The notes beneath the pieces were generated by a model. It was not told the origin of the DNA. It worked only from the letters and a program-made list of their open reading frames with translations, and ran no database searches. A stretch of 64,000 nt of DNA from JAXMCI01 sp046349435 (GTDB lineage Bacteria > Pseudomonadota > Alphaproteobacteria > Dongiales > Dongiaceae). The stretch spans positions 124,001 to 188,000 of the forward strand of contig JAXMCI010000006.1 of the NCBI GenBank assembly GCA_046349435.1. The letters run 5' to 3'. Each line of letters begins with the position of its first letter. The first letter of the stretch is position 1. The translations under genes and the position numbers were made by a program. Positions 1-7,652 of the stretch are shown in pieces.

Positions 1-248
1 GCCGCGCAGAGGCACCAGCAATCGCCGGGCTTGAGGCCGGCGAAGCCGGCGTCGGGCACCGGCGTCGAGAGGTCGTTGCCGCGCGACCGGCTGAAGGCGA
101 GGAAGTCGGCGGTCATCCGGGCGCAGACGACGTGCAGCCCGAGATCCTCGGCGCCGGTGTTGCAGCTGCCGTCGCGATAGAAGCCGGTGAGCGGCTTGCG
201 GCAGCACTCCTCCAGCGTCTCGCCGAGCACATTGCGCGCCTCGCCCAT
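1..248 (-). CDS. DUF2237 family protein (3' end outside window)
   Basis: The minus strand is open from an ATG at 248 to the window edge, giving 82 residues of a protein that continues beyond position 1. The visible part has the family's Cys-rich pattern: NVLGETLEECC near residue 7, GSCNTGAEDLGLHVVCA near 27-45, and a C-terminal DCWCLCA. A strong ribosome binding site (GAGGAGGGCGGG) sits directly upstream and fixes the start. DUF2237 proteins are small and soluble with many conserved cysteines, and their function is not established. The call rests on motif recognition, and the missing C-terminus cannot be judged. Confidence 0.8.
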   Translation of the reverse strand, partial: MGEARNVLGETLEECCRKPLTGFYRDGSCNTGAEDLGLHVVCARMTADFLAFSRSRGNDLSTPVPDAGFAGLKPGDCWCLCA

Positions 249-529
249 CCCGCCCTCCTCCCGGTCGAATCCGGCCGGAGCATAGGCGAGCGGCGGCCGC
301 CTGGGGAGGCCCGGCATGGGCGCGGCCGTCAGCCGGCTGTCAGCCTGCGTCGCTAGCCTGCACTCCTCGCCGGCGCCTCGGGGCTTGCTCCGCCGACGGC
401 GACGTGTCGCGCCGCCCGCGCCGGACACTCAGGCCGATCGGACCCTCGGCCTCCGGCAAAGGCGAACGCACGGGAGCCGGCGAAAGGTGCGACGCTTGCC
501 GGCAATCTCCCCGTTCGGCCCCGGGGGCG

Positions 530-676
530 CTAGCGCCGGGCGGTCGCCTGCGCGATGTGGGCGGCGAGCAGCCGGGAATGCAGGCTCGGCGGCGCCCTGC
601 GGCGACGGCCCGCCACCGCCAGCACCAGCGCGGCCACCGCCAGGGCGACGCCGCCGGCGATCGCCAGCGCGGTCAC
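530..676 (-). CDS. small membrane protein, 48 aa, GTG start
   Basis: This frame begins with GTG overlapping the stop codon of the preceding small gene (GTGA) and ends at TAG. The product has one predicted membrane helix of Ala, Val and Leu at about residues 2-22, followed by a basic stretch (GRRRRAP) and a short polar tail. Start-stop overlap with a second small membrane protein suggests translational coupling. The family is not recognised. In DNA this GC-rich a short frame can be accidental, so confidence is moderate. Confidence 0.45.
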   Translation of the reverse strand: MTALAIAGGVALAVAALVLAVAGRRRRAPPSLHSRLLAAHIAQATARR

Positions 677-789
677 GCCGTCACCAGCCAGGCCGCGCAG
701 AGCAGTCCGAGAATCGCCATGCCGCCAAGAGAAGCGATGAGATAGTCACGCGCCGGCATCCCCGGCTCGAACGGCTTGACGCGCCTCAT
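673..789 (-). CDS. small membrane protein, 38 aa
   Basis: The product starts MRRVKPFEPGMPARDYLIAS and continues into one hydrophobic helix (about residues 17-37) that runs to the C-terminus. The ATG is preceded by GGGAGACAACGC, an acceptable ribosome binding site. The stop codon overlaps the GTG of the next small gene, so the two form a likely bicistron. An EcfG-like promoter motif lies about 80 bases upstream, and small membrane proteins are common members of alphaproteobacterial general-stress regulons. No named family is recognised. Confidence 0.5.
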   Translation of the reverse strand: MRRVKPFEPGMPARDYLIASLGGMAILGLLCAAWLVTA

Positions 790-870
790 GCGTTGTCTCC
801 CGCCCCCGATCCAGCCCTCGCCCGCTGCCGGGCACCCACTGATCGCCGCCACCGCCCGCCTGCGACAAAG

Positions 871-895
871 AACCTCGGCCGGGCGAGCAAGTTCC
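871..895 (-). promoter_or_regulatory. candidate EcfG-type stress promoter
   Basis: Read on the minus strand the sequence is GGAAC, 16 bases, then GGTT. This is one mismatch from the alphaproteobacterial EcfG consensus GGAAC-N16/17-CGTT. It points at the small membrane-protein pair starting at 789. The motif is short, so it is only suggestive. Confidence 0.35.
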
Positions 896-1023
896 GGCCG
901 GGCTTGACAACCGGCGAATCGCCTGACCTCTGCGGGAGGGGCATGGCACCGGCGCGCTATTGCGGGAGGCGCCGCGGCCGCGATCTGCGCTAGGCTGTTC
1001 CGGTCATCGGGCGAGGAGACGGC

Positions 1024-2244
1024 ATGAGCATGAGCGCGACGGCGACCGCCGGCCGGGGGGCCTACAGGGTAACCGCGCTCATCGGCGTCGCCCACACCTT
1101 CAGCCACTTCTTCCAGCTCGTGCTGCCGCCGCTCTTCCCGCTGCTGCGCGAGGCCTTCGGGGTCGGCTATGCCGAGCTGGGGGTGCTGACGACGCTCTTC
1201 TACCTCGCCTCCGGCCTGTCGCAGACGCCGGCCGGCTTCCTGGTCGACCGCTTCGGCGCGCGCCGCGTGCTGTTCTGCGGCCAGGGGCTGCTCGCCGGCT
1301 CGATCCTGCTCTGCGGCCTGGCGCCGAGCTACTGGGCGCTGATGCCGCTGATGATCCTGGCCGGCATGGGCAACAGCGTCTTCCACCCGGCCGACTACTC
1401 GATCCTCACCGCCTCGATCGAGCGCAGCTGGCTCGGCCGCGCCTACGGCATCCATACGCTGGGCGGCAACATCGGCTGGGCGGCGGCGCCGATCACCATG
1501 CTGGCGCTGTCGACGGTGATCGGCTGGCGCGGCGCGCTGGTCGCCGCCGGCTCGGCCGGCCTGCTGGTGCTGGTCGTCCTGCTGCTCAACGCGCCGGCCC
1601 TGCATGACGGGCGGCGCGCCGGCGCGAGCCGTCCGAAGGCGCGGCTCGCCGAGACCGCGGCGGTGTTCGCCTCGGCGCCGATCCTGCTCTGCTTCTCCTA
1701 TTTCGTGCTGCTCAGCATCGCCTCGGTCGGGCTGCAGAACTTCCTGCCGCCGACCCTGGCCGGCCTGCGCGGCATCGACCTCGCCACCGCGACCAAGGCG
1801 CTGACCATGCTTCTGGTGGGCTCCTCGATCGGCATCCTCGCCGGCAGCGTGGCGGCCGATCGCGGGCTGCGCCACGACCTCGTCGTCGCCGGCGGGCTGG
1901 CGGTCGCCGCCGGCCTGGTGCTGGTGGTGGCGAGCGTCCCGGTCGGCACGCCGGCGCTGATCGCCCTGCTCACCGCGGCCGGCTTCGCCATGGGCATCAC
2001 CACGCCGTCGCGCGACCTGCTGGTGCGCGGGGCGACGCCGCCGGGCTCGACCGGCAAGGTGTTCGGCTTCGTCTATTCCGGCCTCGATGCCGGCGCCGCG
2101 GTGGCGCCAACCGTGGTCGGGCTGCTGCTCGATGCGGGTCACCCGGCGCCGGCGCTGTGGCTCTCGGCGGCGGCGCTGCTGCTCGGCGTGCTGACCGCGG
2201 TCTCGCTGCGCCGGCGCTCGCCGGTGCCCGCGCCAGCCGAGTAG
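1024..2244 (+). CDS. MFS transporter
   Basis: This 406-residue protein has about twelve hydrophobic helices and the MFS loop 2-3 motif (GFLVDRFGARRV, about residues 72-83). A related loop (SVAADRGLRHD) starts the second half. The N-terminal VAHTFSHFFQLVLPPLFPLL resembles transporters of the fosmidomycin-resistance (Fsr)/YcaD type, so small-molecule export by proton antiport is likely but the substrate is unknown. The start is supported by GAGGAG nine bases upstream of the ATG. It appears to be a single-gene unit. Confidence 0.85.
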   Translation: MSMSATATAGRGAYRVTALIGVAHTFSHFFQLVLPPLFPLLREAFGVGYAELGVLTTLFYLASGLSQTPAGFLVDRFGARRVLFCGQGLLAGSILLCGLAPSYWALMPLMILAGMGNSVFHPADYSILTASIERSWLGRAYGIHTLGGNIGWAAAPITMLALSTVIGWRGALVAAGSAGLLVLVVLLLNAPALHDGRRAGASRPKARLAETAAVFASAPILLCFSYFVLLSIASVGLQNFLPPTLAGLRGIDLATATKALTMLLVGSSIGILAGSVAADRGLRHDLVVAGGLAVAAGLVLVVASVPVGTPALIALLTAAGFAMGITTPSRDLLVRGATPPGSTGKVFGFVYSGLDAGAAVAPTVVGLLLDAGHPAPALWLSAAALLLGVLTAVSLRRRSPVPAPAE

Positions 2245-2441
2245 CCCGACCTGCCCGAAGGGCCCCGCCGCGGCGGGACGCCGCCTACGCCGCCTTAGCC
2301 CGGCGAGCCGCCGGTCGCAACCCTTCGGGAGAACCGCTCGGGCCTCGGCCGCCTGCTCGCCCTCCCTTATCGAGCTGCCGCTCGGACCGTCTCGCCGGGA
2401 TCGGCAACGGCCGGCGTGAGCCGGCCTTCCGTGACTCGGCC

Positions 2442-2467
2442 GGAACCGTGGCGCGGCGCTCGGCATT
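2442..2467 (+). promoter_or_regulatory. candidate EcfG-type stress promoter of the entericidin gene
   Basis: GGAAC is followed after 17 bases by CATT, one mismatch from GGAAC-N16/17-CGTT. It ends 36 bases before the ATG of the entericidin-like gene, a typical distance. Entericidins are stress-linked lipoproteins, which fits. Confidence 0.4.
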
Positions 2468-2503
2468 GGGTGGGCAATGTCGGAACCATCGAGGAGACCC
2501 GAG

Positions 2504-2653
2504 ATGACCAGATTCCTCTCCTGGCGCGCGCGCGGCGCCGCCCTCGCCCTGCTGCTGATGGGCGGCCTGACGCTCGCCGCCTGCAACACCGCGGAAGGCT
2601 TCGGCCAGGACGTCAAGAACACCGGGGAGCAGATCAAGGATGCCGCGGACTAG
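2504..2653 (+). CDS. entericidin A/B family lipoprotein
   Basis: This 49-residue protein has a basic start, a hydrophobic signal segment and the lipobox LAAC (Cys at residue 27). The mature part (NTAEGFGQDVKNTGEQIKDA) is the standard entericidin signature. It should be lipidated and held in the cell envelope. The ATG follows GAGGAGACCCGAG. In Escherichia coli such peptides are linked to stationary-phase stress, and an EcfG-like motif upstream agrees with stress control here. The CBS-domain gene follows after 30 bases and may be co-transcribed. Confidence 0.85.
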   Translation: MTRFLSWRARGAALALLLMGGLTLAACNTAEGFGQDVKNTGEQIKDAAD

Positions 2654-2683
2654 CCTGGCCGGGCACCTGGAGGGCTACCGCGC

Positions 2684-3139
2684 ATGAAGATCAGCGAGGT
2701 GATGACTCCGGAGGTCGCCATCGTCGGGCCCGACGACAGCATGCAGGAGGCGGCGATCCTGATGGACCGCTTCGACACCGGCGCGCTGCCGGTCGGCGAT
2801 GGCGACGGGGTCGTCGGGATCGTCACCGACCGCGACATCGTCATCCGCGGCGTGGCGGCGGGCAAGGATCTCGGCACCGCCGTGCGCGACCTGATGACCG
2901 ATGCCGTCGAGCACTGCTACGCCGACGACGAGGTCGAGCAGGCGGCCCGGCTGATGGCCGAGCACCAGGTCCGCCGCCTGCCGGTCCTCGACCGCGAGCG
3001 CCGGCTGGTCGGCATCGTCTCGCTCGGCGACCTCGCCCTCCAGCAGGAGGCGGCGGACCAGGCCGGCCGCGCACTCTCCGGCATCTCGCAGCCGAGCGGC
3101 GAGCACTCGCAATCGACCTTCGAGGACCAGGGCGGATAG
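2684..3139 (+). CDS. CBS-domain protein
   Basis: The protein has 151 residues and consists almost entirely of two CBS repeats. The first spans about residues 7-58 (VMTPEVAIVGPDDSMQEAA to VGIVTDRDIVIRG), the second about 70-125 (DLMTDAVEHCYADDEVEQAA to LVGIVSLGDLALQ). Stand-alone CBS pairs bind adenine nucleotides and often act as energy or stress sensors. The C-terminus is a polar tail without a further domain. The gene follows entericidin by 30 bases with GGAGGG upstream of its ATG, so a shared stress-responsive transcript is likely. Confidence 0.9.
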   Translation: MKISEVMTPEVAIVGPDDSMQEAAILMDRFDTGALPVGDGDGVVGIVTDRDIVIRGVAAGKDLGTAVRDLMTDAVEHCYADDEVEQAARLMAEHQVRRLPVLDRERRLVGIVSLGDLALQQEAADQAGRALSGISQPSGEHSQSTFEDQGG

Positions 3140-3205
3140 CGCGCCGCGATAGCCTTCGGGCGGAACGAGCCGCTAGACTGACGGCTTCCCCGACAGGAGA
3201 TCGCG

Positions 3206-4261
3206 ATGCGCTACAACCAGCTCGGCCGGACCGGCCTGTTCGTCTCCGAGATCTGCCTCGGCACCATGACCTTCGGCGGCCAGGGCGGCTTCTGGCCGAC
3301 CATCGGGAACCTGCAGCAGGCGGAGGTCGACCGGGTGGTCGGGCGGTCGATCGAGGCCGGGGTCAACTTCATCGATACCGCCGACGTCTATTCCGAGGGG
3401 CTGGCGGAGACGCTGCTCGGCCAGTCGCTGCGCAACCTCGGGGTCGCCCGCAAGGACGTTGTCGTCGCCACCAAGGCCTATGGCCGGATGGGCGGCGGCC
3501 CGAACGACCGCGGCGCCTCGCGCGGCCACCTGATGGATGCGATCGAGGCCAGCCTGGAGCGGCTGCAGCTCGACCATGTCGACCTCTACCAGATCCACGC
3601 GCTCGACCCGGTCACCCCCGTCGACGAAATCCTGCGCGCCCTCGACGACATGCAGCGCCAGGGGCTGGTGCGCTATGCCGGCTGCTCCAACTGGCCGGCC
3701 TGGCAGCTGATGAAGGCGCTCGGCCGATCCGAGCACCGCGGCTGGGCCCGCTTCGAGACGCTGCAGTCCTACTACTCGATCGCCGGCCGCGACCTCGAGC
3801 GCGAGATCGTCCCGCTGCTGCAGGACCAGCGGGTCGGGCTGATGGTGTGGAGCCCGCTGGCCGGCGGGCTGCTCTCCGGCAAGTTCGGGCCGGGCAGCAA
3901 CATGCCGGAGGGGGCGCGGCGCAGCAGCTTCGACTTCCCGCCGGTCGATCGCGACCGCGCCTGGCGCTGCGTCGCCGCGATGCGGCCGATCGCCGAGCGG
4001 CGCGGCGTCTCCGTGGCGCGCGTCGCGCTCGCCTGGCTGCTGGCCAAGCCGTGGGTGACGACGGTGATCATCGGCGCCAGGACCGAGGCGCAGCTCGACG
4101 ACAACATCGCCGCCGCGGCGCTGGCGCTGGAGCCGGCGGAGATCGCGGCGCTCGACGAGGCGAGCCAGCTGCCGCCGGAATATCCCGGCTGGATGGTGGC
4201 CCGCCAGGGCGCCGACCGCCGGCCGCAGCCCTTCACGCCGGCCGCGCGGACGGGATCGTGA
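3206..4261 (+). CDS. aldo/keto reductase
   Basis: This 351-residue protein is an NADPH-dependent aldo/keto reductase of the YajO/YghZ type. The catalytic tetrad is visible: Asp57 in FIDTADVY, Tyr62, Lys90 in VVVATK and His131 in YQIHALDP. The phosphate-binding end is present as VIIGARTEAQLDDNI near residue 290. The length is normal. ACAGGAGATCGCG precedes the ATG. It likely reduces an aldehyde or ketone in the cytoplasm, but the substrate cannot be read from sequence. It is followed by a long inverted repeat. Confidence 0.9.
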   Translation: MRYNQLGRTGLFVSEICLGTMTFGGQGGFWPTIGNLQQAEVDRVVGRSIEAGVNFIDTADVYSEGLAETLLGQSLRNLGVARKDVVVATKAYGRMGGGPNDRGASRGHLMDAIEASLERLQLDHVDLYQIHALDPVTPVDEILRALDDMQRQGLVRYAGCSNWPAWQLMKALGRSEHRGWARFETLQSYYSIAGRDLEREIVPLLQDQRVGLMVWSPLAGGLLSGKFGPGSNMPEGARRSSFDFPPVDRDRAWRCVAAMRPIAERRGVSVARVALAWLLAKPWVTTVIIGARTEAQLDDNIAAAALALEPAEIAALDEASQLPPEYPGWMVARQGADRRPQPFTPAARTGS

Positions 4262-4271
4262 CCGCGGCACC

Positions 4272-4335
4272 GGCGGCGCCCGTTACGCCCGCGTGCCCAG
4301 GGGGGCCGGGCGTGCCTTCTTGCACGGGCGCCGCC
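4272..4335 (+). terminator. long inverted repeat after the aldo/keto reductase gene
   Basis: GGCGGCGCCCGT (4272-4283) pairs with ACGGGCGCCGCC (4324-4335), and the interior holds a second stem of CGCCCG-type arms. No T-run follows, so it may slow RNA decay or act as a weak terminator. Confidence 0.45.
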
Positions 4336-4399
4336 TGACCCCCTAATCGAAGCCATTGCGAGGCGGCACCGCAGCCGCCCGCGCTGTCGAGGAGTTGCC

Positions 4400-4801
4400 A
4401 TGCCGACCGCCACCGAGGCCGGCGCCGTCTGGGCGCCGCGCGTTCTCAGCCTGCTGCGCATCGTCGCCGCCCTGCTCTTCATCGAGCACGGCACCGTCAA
4501 GCTTCTCGGCTTCCCGCATGTCGAGGGCTTTCCCCAGCCGCCGCTGGTCTCGATGCTCGGGCTTGCCGCCATCCTCGAGGTGTTCGGCGGGCTGCTGCTG
4601 CTGGTCGGCTTCCTCACCCGTCCGGTCGCCTTCCTGCTGTCGGGCGAGATGGCGGTCGCCTACTTCATGGCGCACGCGCCGAAGGACTTCTTCCCGGTGC
4701 TGAACGGCGGCGAGGGCGCCATCCTGTTCTGCTTCATCTTCCTCTATCTCGCCTTCGCCGGCGGCGGCGCCTGGAGCGTCGACCGGGCACGCTCGGCTTG
4801 A
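4400..4801 (+). CDS. DoxX family membrane protein
   Basis: This 133-residue protein has four predicted membrane helices and typical DoxX features: RIVAALLFIEHGTVKLLGFP at residues 16-35, then LGLAAILEVFGGLLLLVGFLTRPVAFLL, then an AYFMAHAPKDFFPVLNGGEGAILFCF block. DoxX proteins are inner-membrane components of poorly defined redox or detoxification complexes. GAGGAGTTGCC precedes the ATG. It ends four bases into an upstream extension of the next frame, but the following lipoprotein is best started later. Confidence 0.9.
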   Translation: MPTATEAGAVWAPRVLSLLRIVAALLFIEHGTVKLLGFPHVEGFPQPPLVSMLGLAAILEVFGGLLLLVGFLTRPVAFLLSGEMAVAYFMAHAPKDFFPVLNGGEGAILFCFIFLYLAFAGGGAWSVDRARSA

Positions 4802-4857
4802 CTCCCCCGCGGGCCCGGCCGATCAAGCGGCGTCGGGACGGGCACGGGGGAATGGCG

Positions 4858-5073
4858 ATGACGGACCTGAGGCATGGCGGCGTGGCCCGGCGGGCCGTCG
4901 CCGCGGCGCTGCTGCTCGCGCTCGGCGGCCTCGCCGCCTGCCAGTCCTCGGGCCCGCCGCCGCCGATGCCCCCGCTGCGCGACCGCAACTACGCCTGCGA
5001 CGTCTACGGGCCCGGCGACACCTACCAGGACGAGGTGCTCTGCCAGTACAACAAGCACACCACCGAGCGCTAG
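4858..5073 (+). CDS. small lipoprotein, 71 aa
   Basis: An N-terminal signal segment (RRAVAAALLLALGGLAAC) ends in a lipobox with Cys at residue 28. The mature part is 43 residues with a Pro-rich linker and two more cysteines (YACDVYGPGDTYQDEVLCQYN) that could form a disulfide. The ATG at 4858 was chosen because GGGGGAAT lies at good spacing. The ATG six bases earlier is possible. Its stop codon overlaps the stop of the convergent DUF2161 gene. The function is unknown. Confidence 0.7.
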   Translation: MTDLRHGGVARRAVAAALLLALGGLAACQSSGPPPPMPPLRDRNYACDVYGPGDTYQDEVLCQYNKHTTER

Positions 5074-5726
5074 CCGGCCGGCGGCCAGCGGCGCAGCGCC
5101 TCGGCGCCGGCCGGGCTGAGGCCGTAGCTGCCGCGGGCGACCCGCTCGAACCAGCCATAGACGTTGCGGCGCAGGATGGCCGGCGCGGCCGGCAGCTCGG
5201 GCTTGAGGTCGCGCGGGCGGCGCGGCCCGTCGCGCAGCGCCGCGGCGCAGGCCAGCGCCTGCTGGCGATAGGCGGTCATGATCGGGGTCCGCGAGCCGCC
5301 GCCCGCCGCGGGATCGCCGTGGCGTCGGCGATGCTCCTCGACCAGCCGCGAGCGGCGGCGGAGATTGGCGCGTGGCCGCCACGGGCCGGGCTCCGCCAGC
5401 AGGTCGACGCGGCCGGCCGGGCCGACCACCAGCAGCCCGAACCCGAGCAGCTGGCAGAGCTTGCGCACCCGCGGGTCGGCCTCCCGGCCGCGGCCGCGCG
5501 CCGAGGCCGCGACGGCGAGCCAGACCTCGTCGCAGGCCGCCATCCGGTCGACGCCCTGCAGCACCAGGTCGAGGTTGAAGGCGAGCTTCAGCTCGCCGAC
5601 CAGCACCTGCAGCCGCTCGCCGTCGGGCGCGGTGGCGACCAGGTCGCAGCTGCACACCTCGCCCTTGACGGCGAAGCCGCGCGCCTCGAGGAAGCGCTTG
5701 ACCGGGGGATAGAGCGAGGTTTCCAG
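5070..5726 (-). CDS. DUF2161 family (PD-(D/E)XK nuclease-like) protein
   Basis: The sequence matches DUF2161: an N-terminal TSLYPPVKRFLEARGFAVKG, then CDLVATAPDGERLQVLVGELKLAFN (a D-x-n-E-x-K nuclease-fold core), a middle VWLAVAASA block and a C-terminal winged-helix-like region ending YGLSPAGAEALRRW. The conserved N-terminus extends upstream of the first GTG (5657), and no ATG, GTG or TTG is available in frame there. CTG at 5726 has GGAGG five bases upstream and is proposed as the start (218 aa). An upstream sequence error is the alternative. Substrate and role are unknown. Confidence 0.75.
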   Translation of the reverse strand: METSLYPPVKRFLEARGFAVKGEVCSCDLVATAPDGERLQVLVGELKLAFNLDLVLQGVDRMAACDEVWLAVAASARGRGREADPRVRKLCQLLGFGLLVVGPAGRVDLLAEPGPWRPRANLRRRSRLVEEHRRRHGDPAAGGGSRTPIMTAYRQQALACAAALRDGPRRPRDLKPELPAAPAILRRNVYGWFERVARGSYGLSPAGAEALRRWPPAG

Positions 5727-5784
5727 CGGGGCCTCCGACGGCCGGCGGTGCCGTCCGCCACTCCGCCCGATTCGCCGCCGCCTG

Positions 5785-6981
5785 TCACCCGGCGGGACCC
5801 TCGACGAGGAAGGTCGGCACGGCGCCGACGCCCTTGAGCTCGACCGGCCCGCGCGGCGCCAGCCGGTAGGCGCCGGCGATCCGCCGCGCCGTCTCCTCGT
5901 CGACCTGGATGGCGCCGGGCGGGGCCGTCGCCTCGAGCCGGCTCGCCAGGTTGACGGTGCCGCCCCAGACGTCGAAATGCGGCCGCTCGGCGCCGATCAC
6001 GCCGCAGATCACCGGTCCGCTGGCGATGCCGAAGCGCAGCGCCAGCGGCGCCTCGGCGCCGGCCAGCAGCGCGCGCGCGGCGACCGCGAAGCGGGCGGCG
6101 CGCAGCGCCCCGTCCGCGACCGGGCCGGTCAGCCCGGCGCCGGCCATGTAGGAATCGCCGATGGTCTTGACCTTGTCGAGGCCGCACTCGCGCAGCAGCC
6201 CGTCGAGCCGCGAGAAGGTCTCGTTCAGCATCTCGACCAGGGCCTCGGGGCTGAGCCGCACGGTCATCCCGGTGAAGCCGACGATGTCGGCGAAGACGAT
6301 GCTGGCCTCGCGCCGCTGGTCGGCGATGCGGCGCTGGCCCGACTTCAGGCGGCGCACCACCGAGGCCGGCAGGATGCTGGAGAGCAGCGCCTCGGTCTTG
6401 GCGGTCTCCGCCTCGAGCTCCTCGGCCAGCCGGAAGGCGCGGCGGCGCGAGCGCTCCAGCACGGTGGCGACGACGAAGGCCATGACGACGGCCGGCCCGA
6501 TGAAGGCGTCGAAGTTGAGGATAGTGCGGTGCCCGGTGCCGGCGAGCGCCATGGCGAGGTTCGGTAGCAGCAGCATGGCGGCGAGCGAGGGCAGCATGCT
6601 GCGCGCCGTCGGCACGACCGCCGGCAGGATGATCAGCGCCAGCATCAGCCCGCCGACGCCGTAGAGGAAGCCGTCGGCGAGCAGCAGCATGATCGCCGTG
6701 TAGCCGGCGACGCAGAGCAGCAGCGAGCCGCTGATCCAGAGATGGAACAGGGCGACGAAGCGGCCCGACCAGGTGGCCGCGGCGGCGAGCGCGAAGACCA
6801 GCGCGACGGCCAGCCGGATCGGCAGGGTGCGGCCGATCTCGGCCGGGTCGAGCGCCCGGTCCCAGAGCCCGTAGGCGAGCATCGAGACGGCGCCCAGCGC
6901 GCAGGCGAGCCGGGTCATCACCAGGTTGCGGTTGACCATCGCCGCGAAGAAGCGGCGCTCCCAGCCCGGCTCCCTCGCCAT
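5785..6981 (-). CDS. membrane-bound class III adenylate cyclase
   Basis: This 398-residue protein has about six membrane helices in its first 185 residues, a short linker helix (LAEELEAETAKTEALLSSILP) and a class III cyclase domain. Visible catalytic elements are the first metal Asp in FADIVGFTGMT, Lys and the second metal Asp in KTIGDSYMAG, and the transition-state Asn and Arg in WGGTVNLASRLEA. Lys in KTIGD favours ATP over GTP. The ATG at 6981 follows GGGAGGCGGGC, and an open extension further upstream is ignored. It should make cAMP at the inner membrane. No cAMP receptor lies nearby. Confidence 0.9.
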   Translation of the reverse strand: MAREPGWERRFFAAMVNRNLVMTRLACALGAVSMLAYGLWDRALDPAEIGRTLPIRLAVALVFALAAAATWSGRFVALFHLWISGSLLLCVAGYTAIMLLLADGFLYGVGGLMLALIILPAVVPTARSMLPSLAAMLLLPNLAMALAGTGHRTILNFDAFIGPAVVMAFVVATVLERSRRRAFRLAEELEAETAKTEALLSSILPASVVRRLKSGQRRIADQRREASIVFADIVGFTGMTVRLSPEALVEMLNETFSRLDGLLRECGLDKVKTIGDSYMAGAGLTGPVADGALRAARFAVAARALLAGAEAPLALRFGIASGPVICGVIGAERPHFDVWGGTVNLASRLEATAPPGAIQVDEETARRIAGAYRLAPRGPVELKGVGAVPTFLVEGPAG

Positions 6982-7025
6982 GCCCGCCTCCCCTCCCCGG
7001 TCCGCCGGCCCTGCCGGCCGCGCCG

Positions 7026-7583
7026 TCAGGCCCCCGGCCGGCGCTCCGGCGGGAGGCTGGCCCCCGAGACGATGCCGGCGCCGGTCTCGCGCTGGAAGAT
7101 CAGCAGGTCGAGCGACGGCGCTGCGCCGGCCAGCCCGGTCAGCAGGCAATGGGCCTGGCCGCGATGGTGGGTCTGATGGTTGAAGACATGCAGCAGCAGC
7201 GGCACCAGCTGCTGCTCGATCGTCGCCGGGCTGCTGATGGTGCGGTAGCGCACGGTGCCGGCGAGATCGTCCTCGCCGAGCCGCCCGACATAGGCCTCGA
7301 GCCGCTCGTCCTCGACGGCCCGCGCGGCGCGCAGCGCGGCGAAGTCCTGGTAGAGGATGGCGTCGAGCCGGGTCGGCGCGTCGCCGCTGCCGGTCAGCCG
7401 GGCGAGCCAGATGCGGTCGCCGACCAGCAGGTGGTTGAGCGTGCCGTGCAGCGAGCCGAAGAAGGCGCCGCGCTCGGCGCGGTAGTCGGCATCGGGCAGC
7501 GGCGCCACCGCCGCGTAGAGCCGCCGGTTGGCCCAGGCGTTGTAGGCCGCGAGCATCGCCAGCTGCGCCCTCATCGCAGTCAC
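7026..7583 (-). CDS. DinB family protein
   Basis: This 185-residue protein has the DinB/YfiT four-helix-bundle pattern. The three metal-binding histidines are placed as expected: one in HGTLNHLLVGDRIWLARL (about residue 45-50) and two in HVFNHQTHHRGQAH (about residues 132-145). Members use the metal site for thiol-dependent or hydrolytic chemistry, and many are uncharacterised. Initiation may be at 7583 or at the ATG three codons later. It lies downstream of the hybrid kinase and upstream of the cyclase, all on the minus strand, but gaps of 44-69 bases leave operon membership open. Confidence 0.85.
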   Translation of the reverse strand: MTAMRAQLAMLAAYNAWANRRLYAAVAPLPDADYRAERGAFFGSLHGTLNHLLVGDRIWLARLTGSGDAPTRLDAILYQDFAALRAARAVEDERLEAYVGRLGEDDLAGTVRYRTISSPATIEQQLVPLLLHVFNHQTHHRGQAHCLLTGLAGAAPSLDLLIFQRETGAGIVSGASLPPERRPGA

Positions 7584-7652
7584 CTCCGGATTGACATGCC
7601 GGCCACTATCGCCGGGCCGCCGGCGCGGTCAAGCCGGGTCGGCCCGCCAGCC

